NCBI RefSeq assembly: GCF_007671655.1
Contig: NZ_VCGX01000001.1
Location: 1-64,000, forward strand
Direction: 5' to 3'
Source: Marinobacter piscis
Lineage (GTDB): Bacteria; Pseudomonadota; Gammaproteobacteria; Pseudomonadales; Oleiphilaceae
Length of the DNA stretch: 64,000 bases
Position numbers and translations under genes: made by a program. The notes below the pieces were generated by a model, which was not told where the DNA came from, made no database searches, and saw only the letters and a program-made list of their open reading frames with translations. Within the stretch, counting starts at the first letter, position 1, and every line of letters begins with the position of its first letter. Positions 9,174 to 16,996 of the stretch are shown here, in pieces.

Positions 9174-10178
9174 ATGACACAGTCCGGCGCACTTGATAAC
9201 TCACTGAATTCCGTGGATCTGCTTGCCCCTATCTTCAAGGCAAGCGGGGATCCATTGCGCCTGGAAATCGTGCGGGTTCTGCAACGTGACACCTTTGGTG
9301 TACTGGAACTGAGCCAGTTGTTTGGCATGCGCCAGTCGGGCATGAGCCATCACCTGAAGGTGCTGCACAAATCAGGGCTGGTAGAACCGCAGCGCGAGGG
9401 CAATGCGATTTTTTACCGCCGCCCGCTGCACCTGGATAACGACAAGCCAACGGACCTGACAATCCGGCAGATTTTTGAGGCGGTTGACCGTGCGCCGCTA
9501 CCGGAGCAGCTGCAGGAAAAGATCCGGGCCATCCGCAAACAGCGCGCGGATCAGTCCCAGGCGTTTTTTTCCCGGCACTCGGAACAGTTCCGGGAACAAC
9601 AGGAGCTGATTGCCGCCTTCGATCTGTATGCAGCGCCGGTGGCAGACCTGATTCGTAAGCGCACCCGCAAAACCAAATGGCAGGCGGCGCTGGAGATAGG
9701 TCCGGGTGAAGGCGGGTTTCTGCCGGTGCTGTCCGGGCTGTGTGAGCATGTGGTGGCACTGGATAACAGCCGGGACATGCTCGCCAAAGCCGAACGCACC
9801 TGCACGGACAACGGCCTGAGTAATGTCGACCTGATAGAAGGCATAACCGACGTACTGCTGGCCCGGGGCGACGCCTTTGATCTGGTGGTGGCCAACATGG
9901 TTTTGCACCATGTCCCCAGTCCGGCTGACATTTTTCTGGATGCGGCCGCATTGATGAATAACGGCGGCTGCCTGGTTATCAGCGATCTGTGCAGGCATGA
10001 CCAGAACTGGGCAAAAGAAAACTGCGGTGATCTCTGGCTTGGTTTCGAGCCGGAAGAGCTTACCGCCTGGGCAGCCGCAGCAGGGCTGAAAGCGGGAGAG
10101 CAACTGTTTATCGGTTTGCGCAACGGATTTCAGGTACAGGTAAGGGAGTTCTGGAAAACACTGCTACCAATCCGGTAG
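9174..10178 (+). CDS. sahR: ArsR-family regulator with SAM-methyltransferase-like domain (SahR type)
   Basis: The 334-residue protein joins an N-terminal winged helix (ASGDPLRLEIVRVL at 23-36; recognition helix region RQSGMSHHLKVLHKSGLV at 53-70) to a class I methyltransferase-like domain with EIGPGEGGFLPVL (174-186) and VVANMVLHHVP. This architecture and its position immediately upstream of metK-ahcY-metF match SahR, known as an S-adenosylhomocysteine-responsive repressor of methionine-cycle genes in proteobacteria. The C-terminal domain is thought to sense SAH rather than methylate a target. The ATG at 9174 is preferred over 9135 because the latter lies inside the operator palindrome; neither has a good ribosome binding site. 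Two matching palindromes at 9108-9137 and 10211-10230 support autoregulation and control of metK. Confidence 0.82.
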   Translation: MTQSGALDNSLNSVDLLAPIFKASGDPLRLEIVRVLQRDTFGVLELSQLFGMRQSGMSHHLKVLHKSGLVEPQREGNAIFYRRPLHLDNDKPTDLTIRQIFEAVDRAPLPEQLQEKIRAIRKQRADQSQAFFSRHSEQFREQQELIAAFDLYAAPVADLIRKRTRKTKWQAALEIGPGEGGFLPVLSGLCEHVVALDNSRDMLAKAERTCTDNGLSNVDLIEGITDVLLARGDAFDLVVANMVLHHVPSPADIFLDAAALMNNGGCLVISDLCRHDQNWAKENCGDLWLGFEPEELTAWAAAAGLKAGEQLFIGLRNGFQVQVREFWKTLLPIR

Positions 10179-10210
10179 CCGCTCCCGGGTAAATTACGCC
10201 CTGCCAGAGC

Positions 10211-10230
10211 ATATCAAAAAATTTTGATAT
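10211..10230. promoter_or_regulatory. SahR-type operator 2, upstream of metK
   Basis: ATATCAAAAAATTTTGATAT is a perfect 20-bp palindrome between the regulator gene and metK, about 110 bases before the metK start. Its ATATCAA/TTGATAT ends match the operator in front of the regulator gene. It is followed at once by a second palindrome, GTAGGTA-GTAG-TACCTAC (10235-10252). Confidence 0.75.
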
Positions 10231-10234
10231 TGGC

Positions 10235-10299
10235 GTAGGTAGTAGTACCTACAAAGAACAAACAAAGAAGCCAGCACCTGCATTCTACTCTTAATGCAG
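10235..10299 (+). promoter_or_regulatory. Two small hairpins in the metK leader
   Basis: GTAGGTA (10235-10241) pairs with TACCTAC (10246-10252) around 4 bases, and CTGCATT (10278-10284) pairs with AATGCAG (10293-10299) around 8 bases. Both lie between the SahR-type operator and the metK ribosome binding site. They do not match a SAM riboswitch that I know. The first could equally be a protein-binding palindrome. Confidence 0.35.
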
Positions 10300-10340
10300 A
10301 GCCGGCAAGATTTTCGAAACGCTCAAAGAGGAGCAAGCCT

Positions 10341-11531
10341 ATGTCTGACTACAGCGTCTTTACTTCCGAGTCCGTCTCTGAGGGGCACCCGGATAAACTG
10401 GCCGACCAGATTTCCGATGCCGTTCTCGACGCCATCCTGACAGAAGACCCCCACGCCCGCGTGGCCTGTGAAACCATGGTGAAAACCGGTGTTGCCATTG
10501 TTGGCGGCGAAATCACCACCAGCGCTTGGGTAGACCTGGAAGATCTGGCACGGGATGTCATTAAGGACGTTGGTTACACCTCTTCAGATGTAGGTTTCGA
10601 CGCCGATACCTGCGGCATCATCAATATCATCGGCAAACAGTCCGTCGACATTGCCCAGGGCGTCGACCGCCAGAAGCCGGAAGACCAGGGTGCCGGCGAC
10701 CAGGGCCTGATGTTTGGCTACGCCAGCAACGAAACCGAAGTACTGATGCCGGCCCCGATTACCTTCGCCCACCGCCTGATGGAGCGCCAGGCAGAAGCCC
10801 GTAAAAAAGGCATTCTCCCGTGGCTGCGCCCGGATGCGAAAAGCCAGGTTACCTGCCGCTATGAAAACGGCAAAGTAGCCGGCATCGACGCCGTGGTGCT
10901 CTCAACCCAGCACGACCCGGACGTTACCCAGGCAGACCTGAAAGAAGCGGTCATGGAGCTGGTCGTAAAAAAGGTACTGCCACCCGAACTGCTGCATAAA
11001 GACACCCAGTACCACATCAACCCCACGGGTAAATTCGTTATCGGTGGCCCGGTGGGCGACTGCGGCCTTACTGGCCGGAAAATCATCGTAGACACCTACG
11101 GCGGCACGGCCCGCCACGGCGGCGGCGCATTCTCGGGCAAAGACCCCTCAAAGGTAGACCGCTCAGCCGCCTACGCCGGCCGCTACGTCGCCAAAAACAT
11201 CGTTGCCGCCGGCCTGGCCGACAAGTGCGAGATACAGGTGTCCTACGCCATCGGCGTGGCCCAACCCACCTCCATCTCCCTGAACACCTTCGGCACCGGC
11301 AAAATCAGCGACGACAAAATCATCCAGCTGGTCCGGGAACAGTTCGATCTGCGCCCTTACGCCATCACCAACATGCTCGACCTGCTACACCCTATGTACC
11401 AGGCCACAGCAGCCTACGGACACTTCGGCCGCGAGCCACAGGAAGTCACCATTGGCGGCAACACATTCACCACCTTCCCGTGGGAGAAAACAGATCGCGC
11501 GGCTGCTCTTAAGGATGCAGCGGGTATCTGA
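10341..11531 (+). CDS. metK: S-adenosylmethionine synthetase
   Basis: The enzyme makes S-adenosylmethionine from methionine and ATP. The 396-residue protein carries [11 protein letters not shown] (ATP-binding, about 13-23), the signature [12 protein letters not shown] (117-128), and the glycine-rich phosphate loop [19 protein letters not shown]. Length is normal. The ATG follows GAGGAG. It is first in a probable metK-ahcY-metF unit that covers three steps of the methyl cycle and is headed by a SahR-type operator. A structured repeat (11579-11683) separates it from ahcY and may lower expression of the downstream genes relative to metK; that is inference. Confidence 0.97.
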   Translation: MSDYSVFTSESVSEGHPDKLADQISDAVLDAILTEDPHARVACETMVKTGVAIVGGEITTSAWVDLEDLARDVIKDVGYTSSDVGFDADTCGIINIIGKQSVDIAQGVDRQKPEDQGAGDQGLMFGYASNETEVLMPAPITFAHRLMERQAEARKKGILPWLRPDAKSQVTCRYENGKVAGIDAVVLSTQHDPDVTQADLKEAVMELVVKKVLPPELLHKDTQYHINPTGKFVIGGPVGDCGLTGRKIIVDTYGGTARHGGGAFSGKDPSKVDRSAAYAGRYVAKNIVAAGLADKCEIQVSYAIGVAQPTSISLNTFGTGKISDDKIIQLVREQFDLRPYAITNMLDLLHPMYQATAAYGHFGREPQEVTIGGNTFTTFPWEKTDRAAALKDAAGI

Positions 11532-11578
11532 CACGTTTTTTGGCGTATTGCTGATGGCATTCGCCAAAGTTTAAGAGA

Positions 11579-11683
11579 GGTGGTGGGGGACTCCCTCCCC
11601 GGAATGTCTGAGGCCATGGATGGCCGAAGCCAAGCGCACATGGATGTGCTCGTAGCGGTTCCGGGGAGGGATCCCCCACCACC
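11579..11683 (+). repeat. Core-and-arms repeat element, copy A (metK-ahcY gap)
   Basis: The left arm (11579-11604, starting GGTGGTGGGGGACTCC) and right arm (11659-11683) are complementary over about 25 bp with one missing base. They enclose a 54-base core with GCCATGGATGGC and CACATGGATGTG, each itself a small hairpin. The same core, but entirely different arms, occurs at 39313-39430. The element would fold in RNA as a long stem with two apical hairpins. Confidence 0.75.
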
Positions 11684-11699
11684 GACACACAAAATTCAA

Positions 11700-11726
11700 A
11701 GGCCAGAGAGGTAAACCTCCAGGCCT
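11700..11726 (+). promoter_or_regulatory. Hairpin in the ahcY leader
   Basis: AGGCC (11700-11704) pairs with GGCCT (11722-11726), and GAGG (11708-11711) pairs with CCTC (11716-11719) around TAAA, with a small internal loop. It ends 24 bases before the ahcY ATG. It does not show the conserved core of a known SAH riboswitch, so its role is unknown. Confidence 0.3.
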
Positions 11727-11750
11727 GAACAGAACTAACTGGAGAACACC

Positions 11751-13124
11751 ATGAGCAACTTCGAAGACTACAAAGTACGCGACATTTCCCTGGCAGACTG
11801 GGGCCGCAAAGAAATCAAAATCGCCGAAGGCGAAATGCCCGCTCTCATGGCATTGCGCGAAAAATACAAAGCCGAGCAGCCGCTGGAAGGCGCCAACATC
11901 ATGGGCTGCATCCACATGACCATCCAGACGGCCGTACTGATCGAAACCCTGGTTGAACTGGGCGCTAACGTACGCTGGTCCTCATGCAACATCTTCTCTA
12001 CCCAGGACCAGGCAGCAGCGGCCATTGCGGCCCAAAACATCCCCGTATTCGCCTGGAAAGGCGAAACCGAGGAGGAATACCTCTGGTGCCTCGAGCGCAC
12101 GATTGGTGCCGACGTAGACGGCTGGGAGCCAAACATGGTTCTGGACGACGGTGGCGACCTCACTGCCCTGCTCCATGAACAGTACCCGGAAGTACTGGCC
12201 AACTGCCACGGCGTAACCGAAGAAACCACCACCGGTGTCCACCGCCTGCAGGAAATGCTGCGTGAAGGCACCCTGAAAGTACCTGCCATCAACGTAAACG
12301 ACGCAGTAACCAAGTCGAAGAACGACAACAAGTACGGCTGCCGCCACAGCCTCAATGATGCCATCAAGCGTGGCACCGACCACCTGCTTTCCGGCAAGAA
12401 AGCGCTGGTGATCGGTTACGGCGACGTGGGCAAAGGCTCCGCCGCTTCACTGCGCCAGGAAGGCATGATTGTAAAAGTGACCGAAGCCGACCCCATCTGT
12501 GCCATGCAGGCCTGCATGGACGGCTTTGAAGTGGTTTCTCCCTACACCAACGGTGTCAACACAGGCACGGAAGCGGCGATTAACACCGACCTGTTGCAGA
12601 ACACCGACATTCTGGTGACCACAACCGGCAACATGAACGTGTGCGATGCTCACATGCTCAAAGCACTCAAGTCCGGCGCCGTTGTGTGCAATATCGGCCA
12701 CTTTGATAACGAAATCGACACAGCCTACATGCGCAAGCACTGGGAGTGGGACGAAGTTAAGCCCCAGGTGCACGTGATTTATCGCGACAAGGCGGTGAAT
12801 GACCACCTGATCCTGCTCTCTGAAGGTCGCCTGGTAAACCTTGGTAATGCCACCGGGCACCCTTCACGGATCATGGATGGCTCCTTCGCCAACCAGGTTC
12901 TGGCGCAAATGTACCTGTTCGAACGCAAGTTCGCAGACCTGCCTGAAGAGGCGCGCGCGAAAGGCATCTATGTTCAGGTTCTGCCCAAGCACCTGGACGA
13001 AGAAGTGGCCCGCGCCATGGTTGAAGGCTTTGGCGGTGTGATCACCAAGATGACACCGGAGCAGGCGCAGTACATAGGTGTACCGGTTGAAGGCCCGTAC
13101 AAGCCAGAAAGTTATAAATACTGA
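11751..13124 (+). CDS. ahcY: Adenosylhomocysteinase (SAH hydrolase)
   Basis: The enzyme hydrolyses S-adenosylhomocysteine to adenosine and homocysteine, removing the inhibitor of methyltransferases. The 457-residue protein begins with [14 protein letters not shown], has the substrate-binding [13 protein letters not shown] (80-92) and TTTGVHRL, the NAD-binding [11 protein letters not shown] (221-231) and a C-terminal segment ending in [11 protein letters not shown], the usual family terminus. It is the second gene of the methyl-cycle unit. The product of metK feeds methyltransferases whose SAH by-product is the substrate here, and also the likely ligand of the upstream regulator. RBS GGAG lies upstream of the ATG. 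Confidence 0.97.
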   Translation: MSNFEDYKVRDISLADWGRKEIKIAEGEMPALMALREKYKAEQPLEGANIMGCIHMTIQTAVLIETLVELGANVRWSSCNIFSTQDQAAAAIAAQNIPVFAWKGETEEEYLWCLERTIGADVDGWEPNMVLDDGGDLTALLHEQYPEVLANCHGVTEETTTGVHRLQEMLREGTLKVPAINVNDAVTKSKNDNKYGCRHSLNDAIKRGTDHLLSGKKALVIGYGDVGKGSAASLRQEGMIVKVTEADPICAMQACMDGFEVVSPYTNGVNTGTEAAINTDLLQNTDILVTTTGNMNVCDAHMLKALKSGAVVCNIGHFDNEIDTAYMRKHWEWDEVKPQVHVIYRDKAVNDHLILLSEGRLVNLGNATGHPSRIMDGSFANQVLAQMYLFERKFADLPEEARAKGIYVQVLPKHLDEEVARAMVEGFGGVITKMTPEQAQYIGVPVEGPYKPESYKY

Positions 13125-13136
13125 TCGGATAGAAAA

Positions 13137-14006
13137 ATGGAATCTCAGAAACAATTCAAACGCCGCTTCAGCTTTGAGTTTTTCCCGCCCAAAACGGACA
13201 GAGGGTGGGAAAAGCTCCAGGGAGTGCGCAACCAGCTTGCCGAGGTGAACCCGGATTTTTTCTCGGTCACCTTCGGGGCGGGCGGCTCCACTCGCGACCG
13301 CACGATTGAAACCGTGCTCAACCTGCACAGCAAAGGCATTTCCACCGCGCCCCACCTGTCCTGCATTGGTGGTACACGTGCCGATATAGCAGAACTACTG
13401 GATGCCTACAAAGACAACGGCATCAACCGCATTGTCGCCCTTCGGGGTGACATGCCTTCCGGTATGGGTGCCGGCGGTGAAATGCGCTACGCCAACGAGC
13501 TGGTTGAATTTATTCGCGAGCACAGCGGCGACCACTTCAACCTGGAAGTTGCTGCGTATCCGGAGTTTCATCCCCAGGCCCGTAACGCCGAAGAAGATCT
13601 GAAAAACTTTGCCCGCAAGGTAGAAGCCGGTGCCAACAGCGCCATCACCCAGTACTTCTTTAATGCGGACAGCTATTTCTACTTCATCGACCGGCTGGAA
13701 AAGCTCGGGGTTACCATTCCGGTGGTCCCTGGCATCATGCCCATTGTGAACTTTTCAAATCTGGTGCGGTTTTCGGACATGTGTGGTGCAGAAATTCCAC
13801 GCTGGATTCGTAAGCAGCTGGAAGCCTACGGTGACGATACAGCCAGCATCCGCAAGTTCGGAGAAGAAGTGGTCACCCGCATGTGTGAAAAGCTGCTGCA
13901 AGCCGGCGCACCGGGGCTGCACTTCTACACCCTGAACCAGGCTGAGCCGAGCATCAGTATCTGGAACAACCTGGGTATCAGCGAGCGGGAGAAGATTGCG
14001 TTTTGA
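13137..14006 (+). CDS. metF: 5,10-methylenetetrahydrofolate reductase
   Basis: This flavoprotein reduces methylenetetrahydrofolate to 5-methyltetrahydrofolate, the methyl donor for remethylating homocysteine, the product of AhcY. The 289-residue protein has the TIM-barrel landmarks FSFEFFPPKTDRGWEKL (about 10-26), SVTFGAGGSTRDRT, ALRGDMP and TQYFFNAD. Length is normal for bacterial MetF. It begins 12 bases after ahcY and so is almost certainly co-transcribed. It is followed by a REP-like cluster that can act as the 3' end of the unit. Confidence 0.96.
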   Translation: MESQKQFKRRFSFEFFPPKTDRGWEKLQGVRNQLAEVNPDFFSVTFGAGGSTRDRTIETVLNLHSKGISTAPHLSCIGGTRADIAELLDAYKDNGINRIVALRGDMPSGMGAGGEMRYANELVEFIREHSGDHFNLEVAAYPEFHPQARNAEEDLKNFARKVEAGANSAITQYFFNADSYFYFIDRLEKLGVTIPVVPGIMPIVNFSNLVRFSDMCGAEIPRWIRKQLEAYGDDTASIRKFGEEVVTRMCEKLLQAGAPGLHFYTLNQAEPSISIWNNLGISEREKIAF

Positions 14007-14014
14007 GGTGACTT

Positions 14015-14083
14015 CCTCTCCCCTCTCCCCAACCCCTCTCCCCAACCCCTCTCCCCAACCCCTCTCCCGCAAGGGGAGAGGGG
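14015..14083. repeat. REP-like cluster: 13-bp tandem repeat and hairpin after metF
   Basis: The 13-base unit CCCCTCTCCCCAA repeats about four times, and the last copy becomes a hairpin: CCCCTCTCCC (14059-14068), loop GCAA, GGGGAGAGGGG (14073-14083). It belongs to the same family as the clusters at 5776 and 45926. It lies between metF and the glnH-like gene and may protect the 3' end of the met transcript. Confidence 0.8.
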
Positions 14084-14206
14084 CTTATGTTGTGCAAGCA
14101 TTTGATTTCCAGCGCCCATCCTAGTAATAGTCTAAAATGTACATGATGCAGTTCCACTAATGCTCCCCCGAAGACGGAGCCCCAATAAGAAAGACAAGGA
14201 GAAAGC

Positions 14207-14965
14207 ATGAGCATCAACTGGATGAAAACCCTGGGCACAGGCCTGGCACTGACCGTCGCAGCCAGCACCGTCAGCGCTGAAACCCTCCGAGTGGTCACCG
14301 ACCCAAGCTTTGTCCCCTTCGAAATGATGGATGAGGAATCCGGCGAAATGATCGGGTTCGACATGGAAATCATTGCCGAAGTCGCCGAGCGCGCCGGCTT
14401 TGATTACAAGCTCAACACCATGGATTTCAACGGTATTATTCCGGCTCTGCAAACCGGCAATGTGGATATTGCCATTGCCGGCATCACCATTACCGATGAG
14501 CGCGAGAAAATCGTTGATTTTTCCGACCCTTACTATGATTCCGGCCTGCGTATCCTTGTTCGTAACAATAACAACGAGGTTACTGAAATGTCGGATCTTG
14601 AGGGCCTGAAAGTCGGCACTAAAATCGGCAGCACCAGCTACGATTACCTCAAGAAGAATCTGGACGAAAACGACGGCGTTACGCCCTACCCCGGCAGTTC
14701 CGATATGTACATGGCTCTGATGTCGCGGGCGGTCGATGCGGTATTTTATGACTCCCCGAACGTTGGCTACTTTGCCCGCACCAAAGGCGAAGGCAAGGTA
14801 AAAACAGTAGGCAAACTGTACGAAGGTCAGCAATACGGCATCGCACTCAAGGATGGCAGCGAGTGGGTTGAAGACGTTAACGACGCCCTCGCCTCCATGA
14901 AAGATGATGGAACCTATAAGAAGATCTACGAAAAGTGGTTTGGCCCCATGCCGGAAGAAAAATAA
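14207..14965 (+). CDS. glnH: Amino-acid ABC transporter, periplasmic binding protein (GlnH-like)
   Basis: The 252-residue family 3 solute-binding protein has a cleavable signal peptide (about 1-24, ending VSAE). Mature-domain landmarks close to E. coli GlnH are VTDPSFVPFEM, MDFNGIIPALQTGNVDIAIAG, ITDEREKIVDFSDPYYDSGL and YKKIYEKWFG. It would deliver a polar amino acid, probably glutamine, to the permease encoded next. It is first in glnHPQ order. AGGAG precedes the ATG. Ligand specificity cannot be fixed from sequence alone; general or other polar amino acids are possible. Confidence 0.85.
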   Translation: MSINWMKTLGTGLALTVAASTVSAETLRVVTDPSFVPFEMMDEESGEMIGFDMEIIAEVAERAGFDYKLNTMDFNGIIPALQTGNVDIAIAGITITDEREKIVDFSDPYYDSGLRILVRNNNNEVTEMSDLEGLKVGTKIGSTSYDYLKKNLDENDGVTPYPGSSDMYMALMSRAVDAVFYDSPNVGYFARTKGEGKVKTVGKLYEGQQYGIALKDGSEWVEDVNDALASMKDDGTYKKIYEKWFGPMPEEK

Positions 14966-14998
14966 GCCCTTAGCCGGCTGAACCTTCTTCCGTATCTA

Positions 14999-15021
14999 CC
15001 ACCGGGGCCTCGCCCCGGTGG
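14999..15021 (+). terminator. Intercistronic stem-loop between glnH and glnP
   Basis: CCACCGGGGC (14999-15008) and GCCCCGGTGG (15012-15021) form a perfect 10-bp stem with a CTC loop, without a T run. Such stems between binding-protein and permease genes commonly stabilise the upstream message and limit read-through, giving more binding protein than membrane components. That role is inferred from position. Confidence 0.6.
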
Positions 15022-15054
15022 CTTCTGACGCCAACCCCTGCGGAGACGCCTACT

Positions 15055-15726
15055 GTGGAATCCCAGTTTCAATTTGACTGGCAGGCAGCCATCAACTCCA
15101 TTCCCTTTCTGATCAAAGGGATACCCTATACTCTCCTGATTTCCTTCGGCGGCCTTGTGATAGGCTTTGTCCTGGGTATTATTTTTGGCTTACTGAGCAT
15201 CAACAAAAAGTGGTTCTTCAAATGGCCCGCCACGGCCTACATTGAAGTTTTCCGGGGCACTCCGATTCTGGTTCAGGTCCTGTTTATCTTTTATGGCCTG
15301 CCAGACCTGATCGGTGGTCCGATTGACCCGCTGACGGCCGGTATTGCGGCAATTGCACTGAACTCCGGGGCCTATATCTCAGAGGTTGTGCGCGGCGGCG
15401 TCCAATCCATTGACAGAGGTCAGACCGAGGCCGGGCTGTCCCTCGGGCTGTCGCGCACACAAACCTTCTGGTCCGTGGTCTGGCCCCAGGCCTTCCGGCG
15501 CATGATCCCGCCACTGGGCAACCAGGCTATCGTGAGCATCAAGGACACCTCTTTGTTCTCGGTTATCGGTGTTGGTGAGCTGGTCCGTCAGGGCCAGGTT
15601 TACATTGCCAACACCTTCACGGCCTTTGAGGTGTACTTTGTTGTTGCAGTTCTCTATCTGGCTATTACGCTTTCCCTGTCACTGGTCCTCCGCCTGATTG
15701 AACGGCGCGGGCTCGCCTCTGTGTGA
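15055..15726 (+). CDS. glnP: Amino-acid ABC transporter, permease (GlnP-like)
   Basis: The 223-residue HisM/GlnP-type inner-membrane permease has about five hydrophobic segments, beginning at [20 protein letters not shown]. It carries the cytoplasmic EAA loop [27 protein letters not shown] (about 110-136) that contacts the ATPase, and [15 protein letters not shown]. Translation starts at GTG 15055. It lies between the binding protein and the ATPase genes, with a stem-loop in front. Confidence 0.88.
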   Translation: MESQFQFDWQAAINSIPFLIKGIPYTLLISFGGLVIGFVLGIIFGLLSINKKWFFKWPATAYIEVFRGTPILVQVLFIFYGLPDLIGGPIDPLTAGIAAIALNSGAYISEVVRGGVQSIDRGQTEAGLSLGLSRTQTFWSVVWPQAFRRMIPPLGNQAIVSIKDTSLFSVIGVGELVRQGQVYIANTFTAFEVYFVVAVLYLAITLSLSLVLRLIERRGLASV

Positions 15727-15739
15727 AGGACACCTGATC

Positions 15740-16486
15740 ATGACGCAGATTGTAAAAATGAAGGGCATGAACAAGTACTTCGGCAAGTTACATGTCCTCA
15801 GAGATATCGACCTGACTGTGGAGCAGGGCGAAGTGGTTGTGGTTATCGGGGCCAGCGGTTCAGGCAAGTCCACCCTGATCCGCTGTGCTAACGGCCTGGA
15901 AGAGTTTGAGTCTGGTCGTGTGGAGGTTCATGGCCACGCCTTGTCACCGAAAGGCGGCAATCAGCAGGCTTTAACAGCCATACGCAAAGAGGTCGGTATG
16001 GTGTTCCAGCAGTTCAACCTGTTCCCTCACCTCACGGTGAAGCAGAACATTATGCTGGCCCCGAAGAAAGTTAAAAACACGCCCAAAACGGTTGCCAACG
16101 CCACCGCTGAGCGCCTGCTGGACCGGGTAGGCATTGGTAGCCAGGCCGACAAATACCCCAGCCACCTTTCCGGTGGCCAGCAACAGCGGGTCGCCATTGC
16201 CCGGGCGCTGGCCATGGAGCCGGGCCTTATGCTGTTTGACGAACCTACCTCCGCACTGGATCCGGAAATGATCGGCGAAGTGCTGGATGTCATGCGCGAA
16301 CTGGCCAAAGAAGGCATGACCATGATGGTGGTCACCCACGAAATGGGCTTCGCCCGGGAAGTGGCCGACCGTGTGATCTACATACACGAGGGCCAGATTG
16401 TGGAACAGGGCAAGCCAGACGACGTGTTTGATAACCCCCGGAACGAGCGCACCCAGGCGTTTCTCTCGAGGGTGCTGGTGCGCTGA
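15740..16486 (+). CDS. glnQ: Amino-acid ABC transporter, ATPase (GlnQ-like)
   Basis: The 248-residue ABC ATPase powers the GlnHP-type importer. It has Walker [10 protein letters not shown] (about 35-43), the Q-loop in [11 protein letters not shown], the signature LSGGQQQR, Walker [13 protein letters not shown] and the switch His in [12 protein letters not shown]. The ATG at 15740 gives the typical N-terminus [14 protein letters not shown]; an earlier in-frame start at 15698 lies inside glnP and is unlikely. Its stop is 1 base from the stop of the convergent PAAR gene. Confidence 0.92.
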   Translation: MTQIVKMKGMNKYFGKLHVLRDIDLTVEQGEVVVVIGASGSGKSTLIRCANGLEEFESGRVEVHGHALSPKGGNQQALTAIRKEVGMVFQQFNLFPHLTVKQNIMLAPKKVKNTPKTVANATAERLLDRVGIGSQADKYPSHLSGGQQQRVAIARALAMEPGLMLFDEPTSALDPEMIGEVLDVMRELAKEGMTMMVVTHEMGFAREVADRVIYIHEGQIVEQGKPDDVFDNPRNERTQAFLSRVLVR

Positions 16487-16487
16487 C

Positions 16488-16778
16488 TCAGTCCCCGATT
16501 ACCACCGACCCGGATCCAATCACCACCCCACCACAGGTAATTGCTCCCCCTGTCACAGCGGCGGGTATGCCGTTAATCATCACGGTTCCGGAACCTGCAG
16601 CCACTGCCCGTGGGTGGGGTGGGTGTTTGGGCTTGGAGTGAGGCCCCAGCGGGTCGCCCACACGGGCAACGGGTTTACCATCAATAAGAACATCGGGGGA
16701 GCCGGCGAGCACCGGCGTTGGCGGGAAACCTTCGTGATCGGAGCCCAGGTCTCCGAGTAGTACAACGGCTTTACTCAT
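16488..16778 (-). CDS. Orphan PAAR-domain protein
   Basis: This 96-residue protein consists almost only of a PAAR-type repeat: short strands with SPDVLIDGKPVARVGDP, SGTVMINGIPAAVTGG and CGGVVIGSGSVVIG. PAAR proteins form the sharp metal-stabilised tip on the VgrG spike of type VI secretion systems or similar contractile machines, and carry or recruit effectors. Here there is no effector extension and no VgrG or T6SS gene nearby. The ATG at 16778 is chosen because GGATG lies upstream and because the upstream residues look non-coding. It lies convergent to glnQ and divergent from bioA. It could serve a T6SS encoded elsewhere; function is not proven by context. Confidence 0.8.
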   Translation of the reverse strand: MSKAVVLLGDLGSDHEGFPPTPVLAGSPDVLIDGKPVARVGDPLGPHSKPKHPPHPRAVAAGSGTVMINGIPAAVTGGAITCGGVVIGSGSVVIGD

Positions 16779-16919
16779 ATCGCATCCTTTACGTTGTTTC
16801 GTCCATGAACGCGCATTATAACAGCTGTTTAACTGTTTCATACTCGCGTTCTGTTCAGGTGTAAAAGGCGCCATAAATCTGCCTGTTTATCAGCACTCCG
16901 GAGCTCTGGTCATGGACCG

Positions 16920-16951
16920 CCGTTAACTGTATTATCAAAAACGGTTAACAG
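16920..16951. promoter_or_regulatory. Possible BirA-type operator upstream of bioA
   Basis: Two GTTAAC-centred half-sites, CCGTTAACT (16920-16928) and GGTTAACAG (16943-16951), are separated by 14 bases and end 45 bases before bioA. The right half resembles the biotin-repressor half-site GGTTTACAA; the left half is a weaker match and the spacing is about 2 bases shorter than in E. coli. It is a candidate only. Confidence 0.3.
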
Positions 16952-16996
16952 CCAAGATTTATCATTGCATATCCATGCACTTACCGGAGCACTTTT

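Noticed and set aside
11532..11750. SAH riboswitch upstream of ahcY
   Set aside because: The gap holds repeat copy A and a small hairpin but not the conserved core expected of an SAH riboswitch; the SahR-type regulator explains control better.
14999..15021. True rho-independent terminator between glnH and glnP
   Set aside because: The stem is perfect but no T run follows, and glnP-glnQ have no other visible promoter; an intercistronic stabilising stem is more likely.
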